DNA of 64,000 bases from the NCBI RefSeq assembly GCF_047946665.1, contig NZ_CP172312.1:2604001-2668000 (forward strand), in the 5' to 3' direction. The position numbers were made by a program, and so were the translations under genes. The DNA is from Allohahella sp002354735 (GTDB lineage: Bacteria > Pseudomonadota > Gammaproteobacteria > Pseudomonadales > Oleiphilaceae). Within the stretch, counting starts at the first letter, position 1; every line of letters begins with the position of its first letter. A model generated the notes under the pieces. That model saw nothing but the letters and a program-made list of their open reading frames with translations, was not told the DNA's origin and ran no database searches. Shown here piece by piece: positions 50,997 to 60,138 of this stretch.

Positions 50997-52165
50997 TAGT
51001 TTCTCCCCTCTAACAGCGCACTGTTGCGCCCTGTATTCTGTGTTCTTCTCGGCGTAATGACCGAAGGATCCTGGTTCGCCGACACTCTGCCGTTCTCCTG
51101 TGTCTGACGCTGTCCACTTTGTTCCAGCATACGATCGAGCGGCAGATACATTATGTTTGATCCGTTCTTCTGATCCACCAGTATCTTGCTGCTCTTGCTC
51201 ATCACTTGCTCCATCGTCTCGATGTACATGCGCTCGCGAGTAATGGCTGGTGCTGTCTCATAAATTTGGAGCACCTGCAGGAAGCGATCGGTTTCACCCT
51301 TTGCCATGGCGACAACCTGTTCGCGATAGGCATTCGCTTCTTCTATGATGCGCTGTGCCTTACCACGGGACTCAGGAACGACCTGATTCCGATACGCCTC
51401 GGCGCGGTTTACGACACGCTGCTCATCTTCCTTGGCGCGCTGTACATCCTCGAACGCGCCACTGACCTGCTGTGGTGGCTGGGCGGCTTCAATGTTGACA
51501 GCTTGAATCTGAATGCCGGCACCATAAAAGTCGAGGATGTTCTGCAGACGATCCTGGACCTCGATGGCCAGAAACTCACGACCTTCAGTCAGCACCTTAT
51601 CCATCTCTGTTGTGCCCACTTCGTGGCGCAAGGCCGAGTCGGTGGCGTAATCCAGGGTGGTCGGTGCAGAACGCATATTGAGGGTGAACCGCTGGAGATC
51701 CTTCACGACCCACTGCACGGAGAGATCGATATCGACGATGTTCTCGTCTTCCGTCAGCATGTGTGACTTCTTCTTCAGCGTTCGAACAGCTGTGACATCT
51801 TCGATATAGATCTGGTCGACAATTGGAATGCGGAATTGCAGACCAGGATCTTCGGTCTTGAGGTACTTGCCGAAGCGAAGGACGATCGCCCGCTCTTTTT
51901 CATCCACACGGTACACTGAGTTCCAGGCCGCGAGTATGGCTGCCACAATGAGTGCGATGACAATGATACCGCCGGCGCTGCTCTGCTGATTACTGGAGCC
52001 GCCGCCACCACCTTTCTTGCCACCAAACAGGCTGTTCAGTTTGTCCATACCTTTCTTGAACAACTCATCGAGCTCTGGAGGGCCATCCTGATTTCCCTTG
52101 CGGCGACCGGAACCCCAAGGATCCTGTCCACCTTTATTACCGCCGCCGGGTTCATTCCAAGCCAT
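50996..52165 (-). CDS. hflK: FtsH protease modulator HflK
   Basis: The product has 389 residues. A Gly/Asn/Lys-rich cytosolic head (GGGNKGGQDPWGSGRRKGNQ) is followed by one membrane helix (about 68-85). An SPFH domain comes next (AIVLRFGKYLKTEDPGLQFRIP), then a coiled coil rich in Glu/Arg. It pairs with HflC to regulate FtsH. It sits 86 bp downstream of hflX. Confidence 0.96.
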   Translation of the reverse strand: MAWNEPGGGNKGGQDPWGSGRRKGNQDGPPELDELFKKGMDKLNSLFGGKKGGGGGSSNQQSSAGGIIVIALIVAAILAAWNSVYRVDEKERAIVLRFGKYLKTEDPGLQFRIPIVDQIYIEDVTAVRTLKKKSHMLTEDENIVDIDLSVQWVVKDLQRFTLNMRSAPTTLDYATDSALRHEVGTTEMDKVLTEGREFLAIEVQDRLQNILDFYGAGIQIQAVNIEAAQPPQQVSGAFEDVQRAKEDEQRVVNRAEAYRNQVVPESRGKAQRIIEEANAYREQVVAMAKGETDRFLQVLQIYETAPAITRERMYIETMEQVMSKSSKILVDQKNGSNIMYLPLDRMLEQSGQRQTQENGRVSANQDPSVITPRRTQNTGRNSALLEGRN

Positions 52166-52251
52166 TGAGTATCCCCTTTAAATCATCGAATGAGCAGACC
52201 AGGCTGCTTCAAATTGCGCCTAGTCTAAGTTCTGGTATGGCAGTGAGCAAG

Positions 52252-53637
52252 CTAAGCTGGCAATGTATCGTCATTGTCATCAGCGACAAATCCGTTCTCG
52301 TCATAACGAACGCGAGGCGGTGCACGATCCTCAACCAGAATTTCAGAGAGTTTCACGCCAGCGTGCGAAAGTAGCTGATCGAGAATATGTTGCTCCACAC
52401 GGATAGTGAGTAGCGGGCGTCCCGCCTCATCCACGGTTTCATTCTCAACGACGTTTCGTTCGAAGAATCTGGACCGCAATTTACTATGCATCTGCATGTC
52501 ACAACGCACGGTCAGAAGCCTGACATTGGTACCAAGCAACTCCGCTATGGCACCTAGCAGAGTATCAACGCCCTGGCCATCGATTGCTGATACCCAGACA
52601 CGCTCCGGCAGACCTTCGGCATCCCGATCCACCCTACCGCCGGTGGCATCCAACGGCCACTGAGCCTGGTCAAGCGCATCGATCTTGTTCATGACCTTGA
52701 TTGCCGGAACGGTATCGGCGCCAATTTCTTTCAGCACCTCAGCCACCTGCTTCTGGTTATCTTCACGACGAGGATCACTGGCATCGACGAGGTGCAGGAG
52801 CAGATCCGCATCGCGGGTCTCTTCAAGCGTCGCCCTGAACGCATCAACGAGTTTGTGCGGAAGATGGCGAATGAAACCAACAGTGTCGGCAAAGATGATT
52901 GGGCCGAAGCCCTCTACCTCTATCCGGCGCAAAGTCGGATCGAGGGTAGCGAATAGCTGGTTGGCAGCAAAGACGTCAGAAGCGGTCAACCTGTTAAATA
53001 GTGTCGACTTGCCCGCGTTGGTATAACCCACCAGAGCGACAACCGGTACCTCGTTGCGCAAACGCGCCCTTCTACCCTGTTCGCGTTGCTTCCGAACCTT
53101 TTCAAGCCGCTTGTGGATCGACTTGATCCGAGCCCGAAGCAAGCGCCGGTCGGTTTCGAGCTGCGTCTCGCCCGGTCCACGTAGGCCGATACCACCTTTT
53201 TGCCGCTCGAGGTGCGTCCAGCCACGGATAAGCCGTGTCGACATGTATTCGAGCTGAGCGAGTTCAACCTGCAGCTTACCTTCGTGCGTGCGAGCGCGCT
53301 GGGCAAAGATATCAAGAATGAGACCCACCCGATCCAGCACCCGAACCTGCATCGCTTTTTCGAGGTTGCGCTCCTGGCTTGGCGATAGCGCATGGTTAAA
53401 CAGCACCACGTCAGCCTTGTGCAAACGAACGATGTCGGCGAGTTCCTCGACCTTGCCGCTGCCTATGAAGAATTTAGGCGTGGCGAAGTGCCGATTGACA
53501 CTGACCACCTCCAGCACCTCGGCCCCTGCAGAGAGTGCAAGGTCGACGAACTCCTGGGGATCTTCGCAATCGTTTTCTTTATCGAGCTCGAGGTGTACGA
53601 GCAGCGCTCGCTCTCCGGTATCAGGTCGATCAAACAA
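52252..53637 (-). CDS. hflX: Ribosome-associated GTPase HflX
   Basis: The product has 461 residues from TTG 53637; the sequence matches the family from the first residue (MFDRPDTGERALLVHLEL). The N-terminal HflX domain has FFIGSGKVEELADIV and GLRGPGETQLETDRRLL. The GTPase motifs are GYTNAGKSTLFN (G1), ADTVGFIRHLPH (G3) and NKID (G4). It splits stalled or hibernating ribosomes, notably under stress. It is 59 bp downstream of hfq. Confidence 0.95.
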   Translation of the reverse strand: MFDRPDTGERALLVHLELDKENDCEDPQEFVDLALSAGAEVLEVVSVNRHFATPKFFIGSGKVEELADIVRLHKADVVLFNHALSPSQERNLEKAMQVRVLDRVGLILDIFAQRARTHEGKLQVELAQLEYMSTRLIRGWTHLERQKGGIGLRGPGETQLETDRRLLRARIKSIHKRLEKVRKQREQGRRARLRNEVPVVALVGYTNAGKSTLFNRLTASDVFAANQLFATLDPTLRRIEVEGFGPIIFADTVGFIRHLPHKLVDAFRATLEETRDADLLLHLVDASDPRREDNQKQVAEVLKEIGADTVPAIKVMNKIDALDQAQWPLDATGGRVDRDAEGLPERVWVSAIDGQGVDTLLGAIAELLGTNVRLLTVRCDMQMHSKLRSRFFERNVVENETVDEAGRPLLTIRVEQHILDQLLSHAGVKLSEILVEDRAPPRVRYDENGFVADDNDDTLPA

Positions 53638-53696
53638 TGGTCAGACCTGACCCGGCAGATGAACGGTAAATGCAGCAGATTTCAGAATGAAGAACC

Positions 53697-53948
53697 TCAG
53701 GCGTTGCCAGGCTCAGCTTCGCCTTCGCCTGGATGGGTAATTTTAACGTTGCGCGATGGCACGACTGTCGAAATGGCGTGCTTGTACACCATCTGGCTGA
53801 CGGTGTTCTTCAGCAATATGACAAATTGATCAAAGCTCTCGATCTGTCCCTGCAGTTTGATGCCGTTTACGAGAAAGATTGATACAGGAATACGTTCCTT
53901 TCGCAGCGCATTAAGGTAAGGGTCTTGTAGTGACTGCCCTTTCGACAT
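53697..53948 (-). CDS. hfq: RNA chaperone Hfq
   Basis: The product has 83 residues. The Sm1 and Sm2 motifs are intact: QDPYLNALRKERIPVSIFLV with Gln8, GIKLQGQIESFDQFVILL, and VYKHAISTVVPSR with His57. The tail after residue 70 is short and acidic (EGEAEPGNA). It pairs small RNAs with mRNAs. A TATACT hexamer on the minus strand (54026-54031) may be the -10 of its promoter, though no good -35 is seen. Confidence 0.98.
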   Translation of the reverse strand: MSKGQSLQDPYLNALRKERIPVSIFLVNGIKLQGQIESFDQFVILLKNTVSQMVYKHAISTVVPSRNVKITHPGEGEAEPGNA

Positions 53949-54094
53949 ATCTATTCTCCTGGCATTCTAGTTATCAATTATTGGGGATTGGCAACAAAAG
54001 GTTACCTTATCAAAGCTTCGACCGCAGTATAGCCTGATATTATCGCAGATTCTCAGAAGATTCGCTCTGCTGGCATGTTAAACCACCGTTAACT

Positions 54095-55072
54095 TCATTT
54101 CTGCAGAAAATCGGCCACCTGTGACAGCGTCGACTGCAGCATGGACTCCCGCTGATCTGCCGCAGGGCCGGCTTCAAGCACCTGCAGACCCGGCCATCGA
54201 CGAAGCCAAGTCATCTGACGCTTCGCCAACTGGCGCGTTGCAGCAATGCCTCGCGCCCTCATCTCTGCGTGGGAGCAGTGGCCATTGAGAAACTCCCAGA
54301 CCTGCGCGTAACCAACTGCGCGCACACTTGGCATATCGTCATGCAGATCACCCCGATCGAGCAGCACCTTCACTTCTTCAATCAGGCCAGCATCAAGCAT
54401 CAGGTCGAAACGTAGTGCGATCTGTTCGTGAAGCCATGCACGATCGCTCGGCATGATACCGAACTGGAGAAAGCTGACAAGCTGTCCATCGGCAAGACGC
54501 ACCTCGCCCGAGGTCCCATCCGAGGCCTGGGCCTCCCAGTGATCGGAAATCGGCCTGCCGGAAATCGCATGAACCTCGAGCGCTCTGCTCAACCGCTGCA
54601 GGTTATTTGGATGGATCGACTGGCAGGCGACTGGGTCGATGCTGCGGAGTTGTTCATACATCGCTGGCCAGCCCACACGTTCAGCCTCGGCCTGTATGCC
54701 TGCTCTGACTTCAGGCGTGGAGGCAGGCATGTCAGCCATACCATCCAGTAGGCGCTTGAAATAGAGACTGGTGCCGCCCACGATCACGGGGACCTGTCCC
54801 CGACCCACAGCCGCCTCGATCTCAGCGATCGCGTCCCTGCGAAACTCTGCCGCTGAGTAAGCCTCTGCAGGATCCCTGATATCGATTAGTGCATGGGGAA
54901 AGCGTTCGAGCTCTCCTCGATCGGGTTTGGCTGAGCCGATATCCATGCCTCGATATATCATCACTGAATCGGCACTGATGATGTGAACCGGATATCTCAT
55001 CGCAAGTTCGCAGGCCAGCCAGGTCTTGCCTGACGCCGTGGGCCCCATGATCACTACGGCCCGTGGCTTCAT
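54095..55072 (-). CDS. miaA: tRNA dimethylallyltransferase MiaA
   Basis: The product has 325 residues. The P-loop GPTASGKTWLACELA lies at about 10-24, followed by ISADSVMIYRGMDIGSAKP, the substrate-facing DSxQxY-type motif with Met in place of Gln (SVMIYRG). VGGTSLYFKRLL and TRQLAKRQMTWLRRW (about 284-298) complete the family pattern. It transfers a dimethylallyl group to A37 of tRNAs reading UNN. It lies 146 bp upstream of hfq. Confidence 0.96.
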   Translation of the reverse strand: MKPRAVVIMGPTASGKTWLACELAMRYPVHIISADSVMIYRGMDIGSAKPDRGELERFPHALIDIRDPAEAYSAAEFRRDAIAEIEAAVGRGQVPVIVGGTSLYFKRLLDGMADMPASTPEVRAGIQAEAERVGWPAMYEQLRSIDPVACQSIHPNNLQRLSRALEVHAISGRPISDHWEAQASDGTSGEVRLADGQLVSFLQFGIMPSDRAWLHEQIALRFDLMLDAGLIEEVKVLLDRGDLHDDMPSVRAVGYAQVWEFLNGHCSHAEMRARGIAATRQLAKRQMTWLRRWPGLQVLEAGPAADQRESMLQSTLSQVADFLQK

Positions 55073-55079
55073 AGAAACA

Positions 55080-55700
55080 TCAACATGGCAGACGCTGCGT
55101 TGGAACTGACTGTTCGGCGAGATACATCATAGAGATCCGGTTCGACAGCGGGCTCAGCAGACATGCAAGTTCGGCCTGCCTCAGCAGAAAAGATTTCATC
55201 GCGCTGTCATCCCTGAACACATCGGCACCCTCGACTTCACCTTCACTTTTCTGATCCAGCGCCTGTTTCGTAGTTTCGCGCTCGAAATAGGCTAACAGGC
55301 AGCTCGTGAAATCGACAGGCAGAAACACCCAAACCGCAAGCAGGCGTTTCAATTCCAGCGCCACACCAGCAGCAATGGCTTTGGCTTTTTCAGTGAGTTT
55401 CATCTGGTCGTAGGCTTCCCAGAGCGTGATAGAGGCGACGATATACATGGCGAGTGCCCTGGCAAACGGCCTGCCCGGGTCCATGGAGGACGAGCCGGCA
55501 GCAAACAGACGCGAGGCCTGCAGCCTGGCTTCCAGCAAGGCCACGTCAGCAGCGCAACCCGCCAATGGCACCGCATCGCGCCAGAGACAGCAGCGGCTAT
55601 TGAGTTCAGCCATATCCATCCATTCACTCCAGAGCCGTGACCGATCTGAACTGCTAAGTGCTGCGATTGATCGCTGGTGCGAGCTGCAAATAAAAACCAT
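55080..55700 (-). CDS. Protein of unknown function behind a Fur-type promoter
   Basis: The product has 206 residues. I chose ATG 55700 (MVFICSSHQRS) because GGAG lies 5 nt before it; the earlier ATG at 55745 overlaps the proposed -10 element. The chain is mostly helical. It has Cys residues near the N-terminus (NSRCCLW, LAGCAAD), a central hydrophobic helix (ALAMYIVASITLWEAYD) and a second (LLAVWVFLPVDFTSCLLAYFE). I recognise no family. It sits 7 bp upstream of miaA, which may share its transcript. A role in iron stress is suggested only by its promoter. Confidence 0.62.
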   Translation of the reverse strand: MVFICSSHQRSIAALSSSDRSRLWSEWMDMAELNSRCCLWRDAVPLAGCAADVALLEARLQASRLFAAGSSSMDPGRPFARALAMYIVASITLWEAYDQMKLTEKAKAIAAGVALELKRLLAVWVFLPVDFTSCLLAYFERETTKQALDQKSEGEVEGADVFRDDSAMKSFLLRQAELACLLSPLSNRISMMYLAEQSVPTQRLPC

Positions 55701-55743
55701 GGTCTCTCCTGATGTACGAATGGTCAACTGGGATCGAACATTC

Positions 55744-55773
55744 ATATTAGGTGATAATGATTCTCATTTTCAA
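55744..55773 (-). promoter_or_regulatory. Fur box within a sigma-70 promoter
   Basis: GATAATGATTCTCATTTTC (55753-55771 on the plus strand) matches 16 of 19 positions of the classic Fur consensus GATAATGATAATCATTATC. On the minus strand it fills the spacer of TTGAAA (55768-55773) and TAATAT (55744-55749), 18 bp apart, and overlaps the -35. This is the standard layout for iron-dependent repression. The target is the gene at 55080-55700 and perhaps miaA beyond it. Confidence 0.78.
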
Positions 55774-55784
55774 CAGTTATTCGC

Positions 55785-58700
55785 TCAAGCCTTCCCAGTG
55801 ATTATTATGTCCCTCTCGCCATGCACTTCAGCTTCGCGTATCAGCGCAGCTTCTACAGCATTGGTGGATGTCGTAAACCGGGCGAGCAGACTATAGAGGA
55901 CAGGAATAATGAACAGCGTGAGGGTTGTGGCAAACAGCAGACCGCCCAAGACCACCACACCTATGGCAGCGCGGCTTTCGGCCCCGGCGCCGGTTGCCAA
56001 TACCAGCGGCACAGCGCCGATAACTGTGGATATGGTGGTCATCAGGATCGGCCTGAAGCGCAGAATACTGCCTTCGAGGATGGCTTCAGATATCGTGCGC
56101 CCACGGTCGCGCAGCTGATTGGCGAACTCAACGATCAGGATGCCGTTCTTTGCCATAAGTCCAAGCAGCATGATGATACCGATCTGGCTGTAGAGGTTCA
56201 TTGTGATACCGGATAACAGCAGAGCGATAAGCGCTCCGGTCACCGCCAGCGGCACTGATAGCATGATGATCATAGGGTGGATCCAGCTCTCGAACTGAGC
56301 CGCCAGCACCAGGAAGACAATGAGGAATGCCAGACCGAAAGTGAGATAGATCGACGAGGATGAGTCAGCGAATTCCCGGCTCAGGCCCTTGAAGGATATT
56401 CTCGCCTCAGGCGGCAGCTCATCGATCGCGAGCTGTTGAAAGTAGTCCAGTGCGGAGCCGAGGTCATAGCCCGGTGCGAGTGATCCGCTGATCACCACTG
56501 CCGGCAGCCGATCGACCCTGCGCAGATCGGGATTGGCGCCCACCTCAGTCACATCGACCAGGGCCTGCAGGGGAATCAGCTGACCGCCTTCTCGCGGACG
56601 CACGAATATTTCTCCAAGATCACTGGGTGAGGCCCGATCAGCATCAGCTGCCTGCATGATGACATTGTACTCCCGACCACCCGAGGAATAGGTCGTCACC
56701 TTCCGTGAGGCAAGCATGGTCTGCAGCGTCAGCCCAACATCCTGAATGGTGATATCCAGGTCTGCTGCGCGTTCGCGATCGATGTTCACGCGGAGCTCCG
56801 GCCTGGTCAACTCGAAATCGCTTTCGAGATTCTGCAGGCCCGGATTGTCTTTTGCCAGCCGAAGAAGTTCATCACTCCAACGCTGCACACTCTCGTAATC
56901 CGGGCCGCCCAAGACAATTTCCAGCGGCTGGTTGAACCCGCGCTGCCCCAGGCCGGGAGGGTTGACTGCGACCGCCCTGACGCCCGGCACCGACGACAGC
57001 TTGCCGAATAACTCTGCTGCAATAGCCTGCTGCTTGGTATCGCGCTCTTCCCACGGCTTCAGTCGCATGATGATAAAGCCCCGGTCTGCCTCTTCACGGA
57101 AACCGACTATGGTGAGCAGGCTCTCGGTAAGCCCTGCCTGCTGGTAAGGCGCGAGTATCTCTTCGACCTTTTTGACGTGATGATCTGTGTAGTCGACCGT
57201 AGCGCCCCGCGGTGCGCTGGCCGGCATGATGATGATGCCGCGATCTTCCGTCGGCGCCAGTTCCTGCGGAATCATCGGGAAGATGACTACACTCAGCAGC
57301 AGCCCCACCATTCCCAGCCCAAGCGTGAGCCCCGGCTGACGCAACGAAAATTTGAGCGCGCGTTCATAGCCGCGATTCATTCCGGCAAACACGCTTTCAC
57401 TGAAAGCCCACACTCGGTGTCCCTCGGCGCTTTCGGGGCTATGGCGCAGCCACTTGGAGCACAGCATCGGTGCCAGTGTGAGCGCCACCAGACTGGAGAC
57501 CACCACAGCTGCCGCAAGCGTAAAGCCAAACTCACTGAAAAGCCGGCCCACATTGCCCCCCATGAAGGAGATCGGCACGAATACCGCCACTAGCGTGAGC
57601 GTCGTCGCCACCACGGCAAAAGCGACTTCACGGGCGCCTTTGAAGGCCGCCAGCAGTGGCGGCTCCCCCTCATCGATCCGCCGCTGTATATTTTCGAGCA
57701 TGACGATGGCGTCATCGACCACCAGACCTATCGCCAGAATAATTGCGAGTAGCGTGAGCACATTGATAGAAAAACCAAGACTCCCAAGGCCGATGAAGGC
57801 CCCAATAATACTGACGGGAATTGTGACGGCGGGTATGAGCGTGGCTCGCCAGGAGCGCAGAAAGATGAATATGACCAGGATGACGAGCGCAACGGAAATC
57901 CCGAGCGTCACAAGCACTTCCTTTATTGAAGCACGTATGAAGACTGACTCATCGTAATTCTCTGCAACAGAGACTTCGGGCGGCAAGGTGAGGCGGATCT
58001 TTTCGAGCTCCGCACTCACAAGATCGGACACGGCGACGGTGTTTGATTTCGACTGGCGGATGATGCCGAGGCCAATGGCTGTTCTCGTATTCGCCCTTAG
58101 CCGGCTGGTGTCAGACTCAACACCCAACTTCACATCTGCGACCTCACCTAGCCTAAGCAACTGATTGCCAGAGCGACGAATAACCAGATCACGGAATTCT
58201 TCAACGGTAGCGAGACGGCCTTCTGCACGGACAGTGAAATCACGGGCAGTAGACTCGATAGAGCCAGCCGGGAGTTCGATATTATTGGTTCGAAGTGCCT
58301 GTTCGACCTCCGAGACCGTGATGTTGCGTGCGGCCAGGCGCTCGCGGTTGAGCCATATTCTGATCGCGTAGCGTCGCTGACCACCGATGGTCACGTCGGC
58401 AACGCCATCGAGCACGGAAAGCCGGTCCACCAGTACGCGCTCAGCATAATCACTCAGCTCTGCACTGTCCCAGACATCGCTTTGCAGGGTGACCCACATC
58501 ATGGGCCGCGCATCGGAGTCGGATTTGCTGACGACCGGTGGATCCGCAGCCTCTGGAAGCTCAGCCAAAATTCGGGAAACTGCGTCTCGCACATCGTTTG
58601 CCGCTACGTCGATATCACGCGCAGTGTTGAATTCGATGTTCGTCCGCGACTCGCCCTGCTCGGTACTCGACTCGACCGATTTGATGCCTTCTATTCCACT

Positions 58701-58913
58701 GATCGCACCTTCTATGACCTGAGTTATCTGCGTGTCTACGACTTCAGCTGCAGCACCAATATAGTCAGTCGCGACAGAAACAACTGGTGGATCGATGTCA
58801 GGATATTCACGGACGGGCAGCCCACGCAGGGCCGCGACGCCGAACACGACAATAAGCAGACTGATAACGGTGGCAAATACCGGACGTTTTATCGAAACAT
58901 CGGACAGGATCAC
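55785..58913 (-). CDS. RND efflux permease (HAE-1 type, MdtB/MexF-like)
   Basis: The product has 1042 residues from GTG 58913. The start MILSDVSIKRPVFATVISLL and the block VREYPDIDPPVVSV are typical. TM4 has the full Asp pair (VVDDAIVM, Asp400-Asp401) of proton-driven multidrug pumps. The periplasmic loops and C-terminal bundle (MLLGLMAKNGILIVEFANQLRD) are intact. It works with the adaptor encoded just upstream (GTGA overlap at 58910-58913). It differs clearly from the permease at 5785. The substrate is unknown. Confidence 0.94.
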   Translation of the reverse strand: MILSDVSIKRPVFATVISLLIVVFGVAALRGLPVREYPDIDPPVVSVATDYIGAAAEVVDTQITQVIEGAISGIEGIKSVESSTEQGESRTNIEFNTARDIDVAANDVRDAVSRILAELPEAADPPVVSKSDSDARPMMWVTLQSDVWDSAELSDYAERVLVDRLSVLDGVADVTIGGQRRYAIRIWLNRERLAARNITVSEVEQALRTNNIELPAGSIESTARDFTVRAEGRLATVEEFRDLVIRRSGNQLLRLGEVADVKLGVESDTSRLRANTRTAIGLGIIRQSKSNTVAVSDLVSAELEKIRLTLPPEVSVAENYDESVFIRASIKEVLVTLGISVALVILVIFIFLRSWRATLIPAVTIPVSIIGAFIGLGSLGFSINVLTLLAIILAIGLVVDDAIVMLENIQRRIDEGEPPLLAAFKGAREVAFAVVATTLTLVAVFVPISFMGGNVGRLFSEFGFTLAAAVVVSSLVALTLAPMLCSKWLRHSPESAEGHRVWAFSESVFAGMNRGYERALKFSLRQPGLTLGLGMVGLLLSVVIFPMIPQELAPTEDRGIIIMPASAPRGATVDYTDHHVKKVEEILAPYQQAGLTESLLTIVGFREEADRGFIIMRLKPWEERDTKQQAIAAELFGKLSSVPGVRAVAVNPPGLGQRGFNQPLEIVLGGPDYESVQRWSDELLRLAKDNPGLQNLESDFELTRPELRVNIDRERAADLDITIQDVGLTLQTMLASRKVTTYSSGGREYNVIMQAADADRASPSDLGEIFVRPREGGQLIPLQALVDVTEVGANPDLRRVDRLPAVVISGSLAPGYDLGSALDYFQQLAIDELPPEARISFKGLSREFADSSSSIYLTFGLAFLIVFLVLAAQFESWIHPMIIMLSVPLAVTGALIALLLSGITMNLYSQIGIIMLLGLMAKNGILIVEFANQLRDRGRTISEAILEGSILRFRPILMTTISTVIGAVPLVLATGAGAESRAAIGVVVLGGLLFATTLTLFIIPVLYSLLARFTTSTNAVEAALIREAEVHGERDIIITGKA

Positions 58914-60037
58914 AGCGCACTACCCGAGGCCGTAACTCCGCCCTGCCTGGCGGGCCGAACGGCATGTTTATCTACAACGAGTGCGTTCTCGTCGACCTGA
59001 ATCGTCACGAGATCGCCGCTACTGAGACGATCCTGGCCAGTCACGACCACCTGATGACCTGTTGACAGTCCGCTTGCGACCTCCACCTGGCCAGGCTCTC
59101 GAGATCCCAGCACGACCCGAGTGCGTGTCGCCTTATTGCCTTCTACCACAAACACGTAGGCATGCCGCCCCTGCACTAATACAGCCTGCTCCGGAATCAC
59201 CAGACTGTCGCGTTCGCGCAGGATGAGGCTTACCGACATGAACAAGCCCGGCTTCAGACGTCCATCAGGATTATCGATCAGTGCCTTGACCGGCAGTGTC
59301 CGGCTCAGCTCATCCAGACGCGAGCCTAATTCTGCAAGCGTCCCTCTGAAAGTCTCATCGGGAAAGGCAGCGCTTGTGGCCGAAAGCGCCTGCCCCTGAC
59401 TCACTGCCCCCAGAAAACGCTCGGGCACCGAGAAATTCAGCTCCATGGGTCCTGTGGCATCGAGGGTGGCGACTGAGTCACCGATGTTGAGATAGGCGCC
59501 TACGCTGAGGTCGCGGAGACCCACCGTACCCGCGAAAGGCGCCTCTATTCGATGATCGGCGAGTCTGGTCGAGGCAGCCACCTGCTGTGCCTCTGCGACT
59601 TCGAGCTGGGTTCGGAGCGCATCCAGCTGAGACTGAGAAATACTGTTGTTGCTGCGCAATCTGCTGGCGCGCTGGTACTGTCGTCTTGCATCTTCAAGCG
59701 TAGCATCGGCGACCTGAAGATCTGCCTTCGCCTGCCGATCGCTCAAACGAACAAGCAGTTGGACTTTTTGGACCTGCTGACCTGGCTCGAAGTTAAGCTC
59801 GACAATGCGGCCGCTGACTTCACTGGTCAGCTCAATCTGCTGGCGTGATCTGAGTGTGCCGACCGCAGTGACTCGATCACTGACTGAGGCCAATACCGGT
59901 GATACGACATTGACCACACGCGGCTGCTTCTCGCGCCTGGTTTCAGCTTCATCCTGGTGGTAGAGGGTTTGGAATCCGAAAATTGCTGCGCCTGCGAGAA
60001 GCGTGATGAAGAGCGCGATGGCCCACTGCTTTGCCAT
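58910..60037 (-). CDS. RND efflux periplasmic adaptor (membrane fusion protein)
   Basis: The product has 375 residues. It has one N-terminal hydrophobic segment (WAIALFITLLAGAAIFGFQTL). Lipoyl halves lie at GRIVELNFEPGQQVQKVQLL and IEAPFAGTVGLRDLSVGAYL with a coiled hairpin between them. The barrel domains contain PDGRLKPGLFMSVSLILRERD. No lipobox cysteine is present. It is the first gene of a two-gene pump operon lying between mutL and the Fur-type gene. No outer-membrane channel gene is nearby. Confidence 0.92.
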   Translation of the reverse strand: MAKQWAIALFITLLAGAAIFGFQTLYHQDEAETRREKQPRVVNVVSPVLASVSDRVTAVGTLRSRQQIELTSEVSGRIVELNFEPGQQVQKVQLLVRLSDRQAKADLQVADATLEDARRQYQRASRLRSNNSISQSQLDALRTQLEVAEAQQVAASTRLADHRIEAPFAGTVGLRDLSVGAYLNIGDSVATLDATGPMELNFSVPERFLGAVSQGQALSATSAAFPDETFRGTLAELGSRLDELSRTLPVKALIDNPDGRLKPGLFMSVSLILRERDSLVIPEQAVLVQGRHAYVFVVEGNKATRTRVVLGSREPGQVEVASGLSTGHQVVVTGQDRLSSGDLVTIQVDENALVVDKHAVRPARQGGVTASGSAL

Positions 60038-60102
60038 ATTCTTTCCTGGAGCGAGCTATTAGCAGGTCAATAATGGCATAGATTCCTCCCCTGGCTGCTG
60101 CC

Positions 60103-60118
60103 ATTACATCATGGTAAT
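60103..60118. promoter_or_regulatory. Inverted repeat upstream of the RND operon
   Basis: ATTAC-ATCATG-GTAAT (five-base arms, 6-bp spacer) lies in the 101-bp gap between mutL's stop and the adaptor start, about 66 bp from that start. It may be an operator for the pump operon. No regulator gene is adjacent and no strong -35/-10 pair is evident. Confidence 0.3.
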
Positions 60119-60138
60119 AGCCTAGGCCAAGGGGATGG

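Noticed and set aside
55426..55896. 156-codon plus-strand frame across the Fur-box region
   Set aside because: It would run through the promoter and the RND 3' end. The minus-strand gene has a matching promoter, ribosome-binding site and position.
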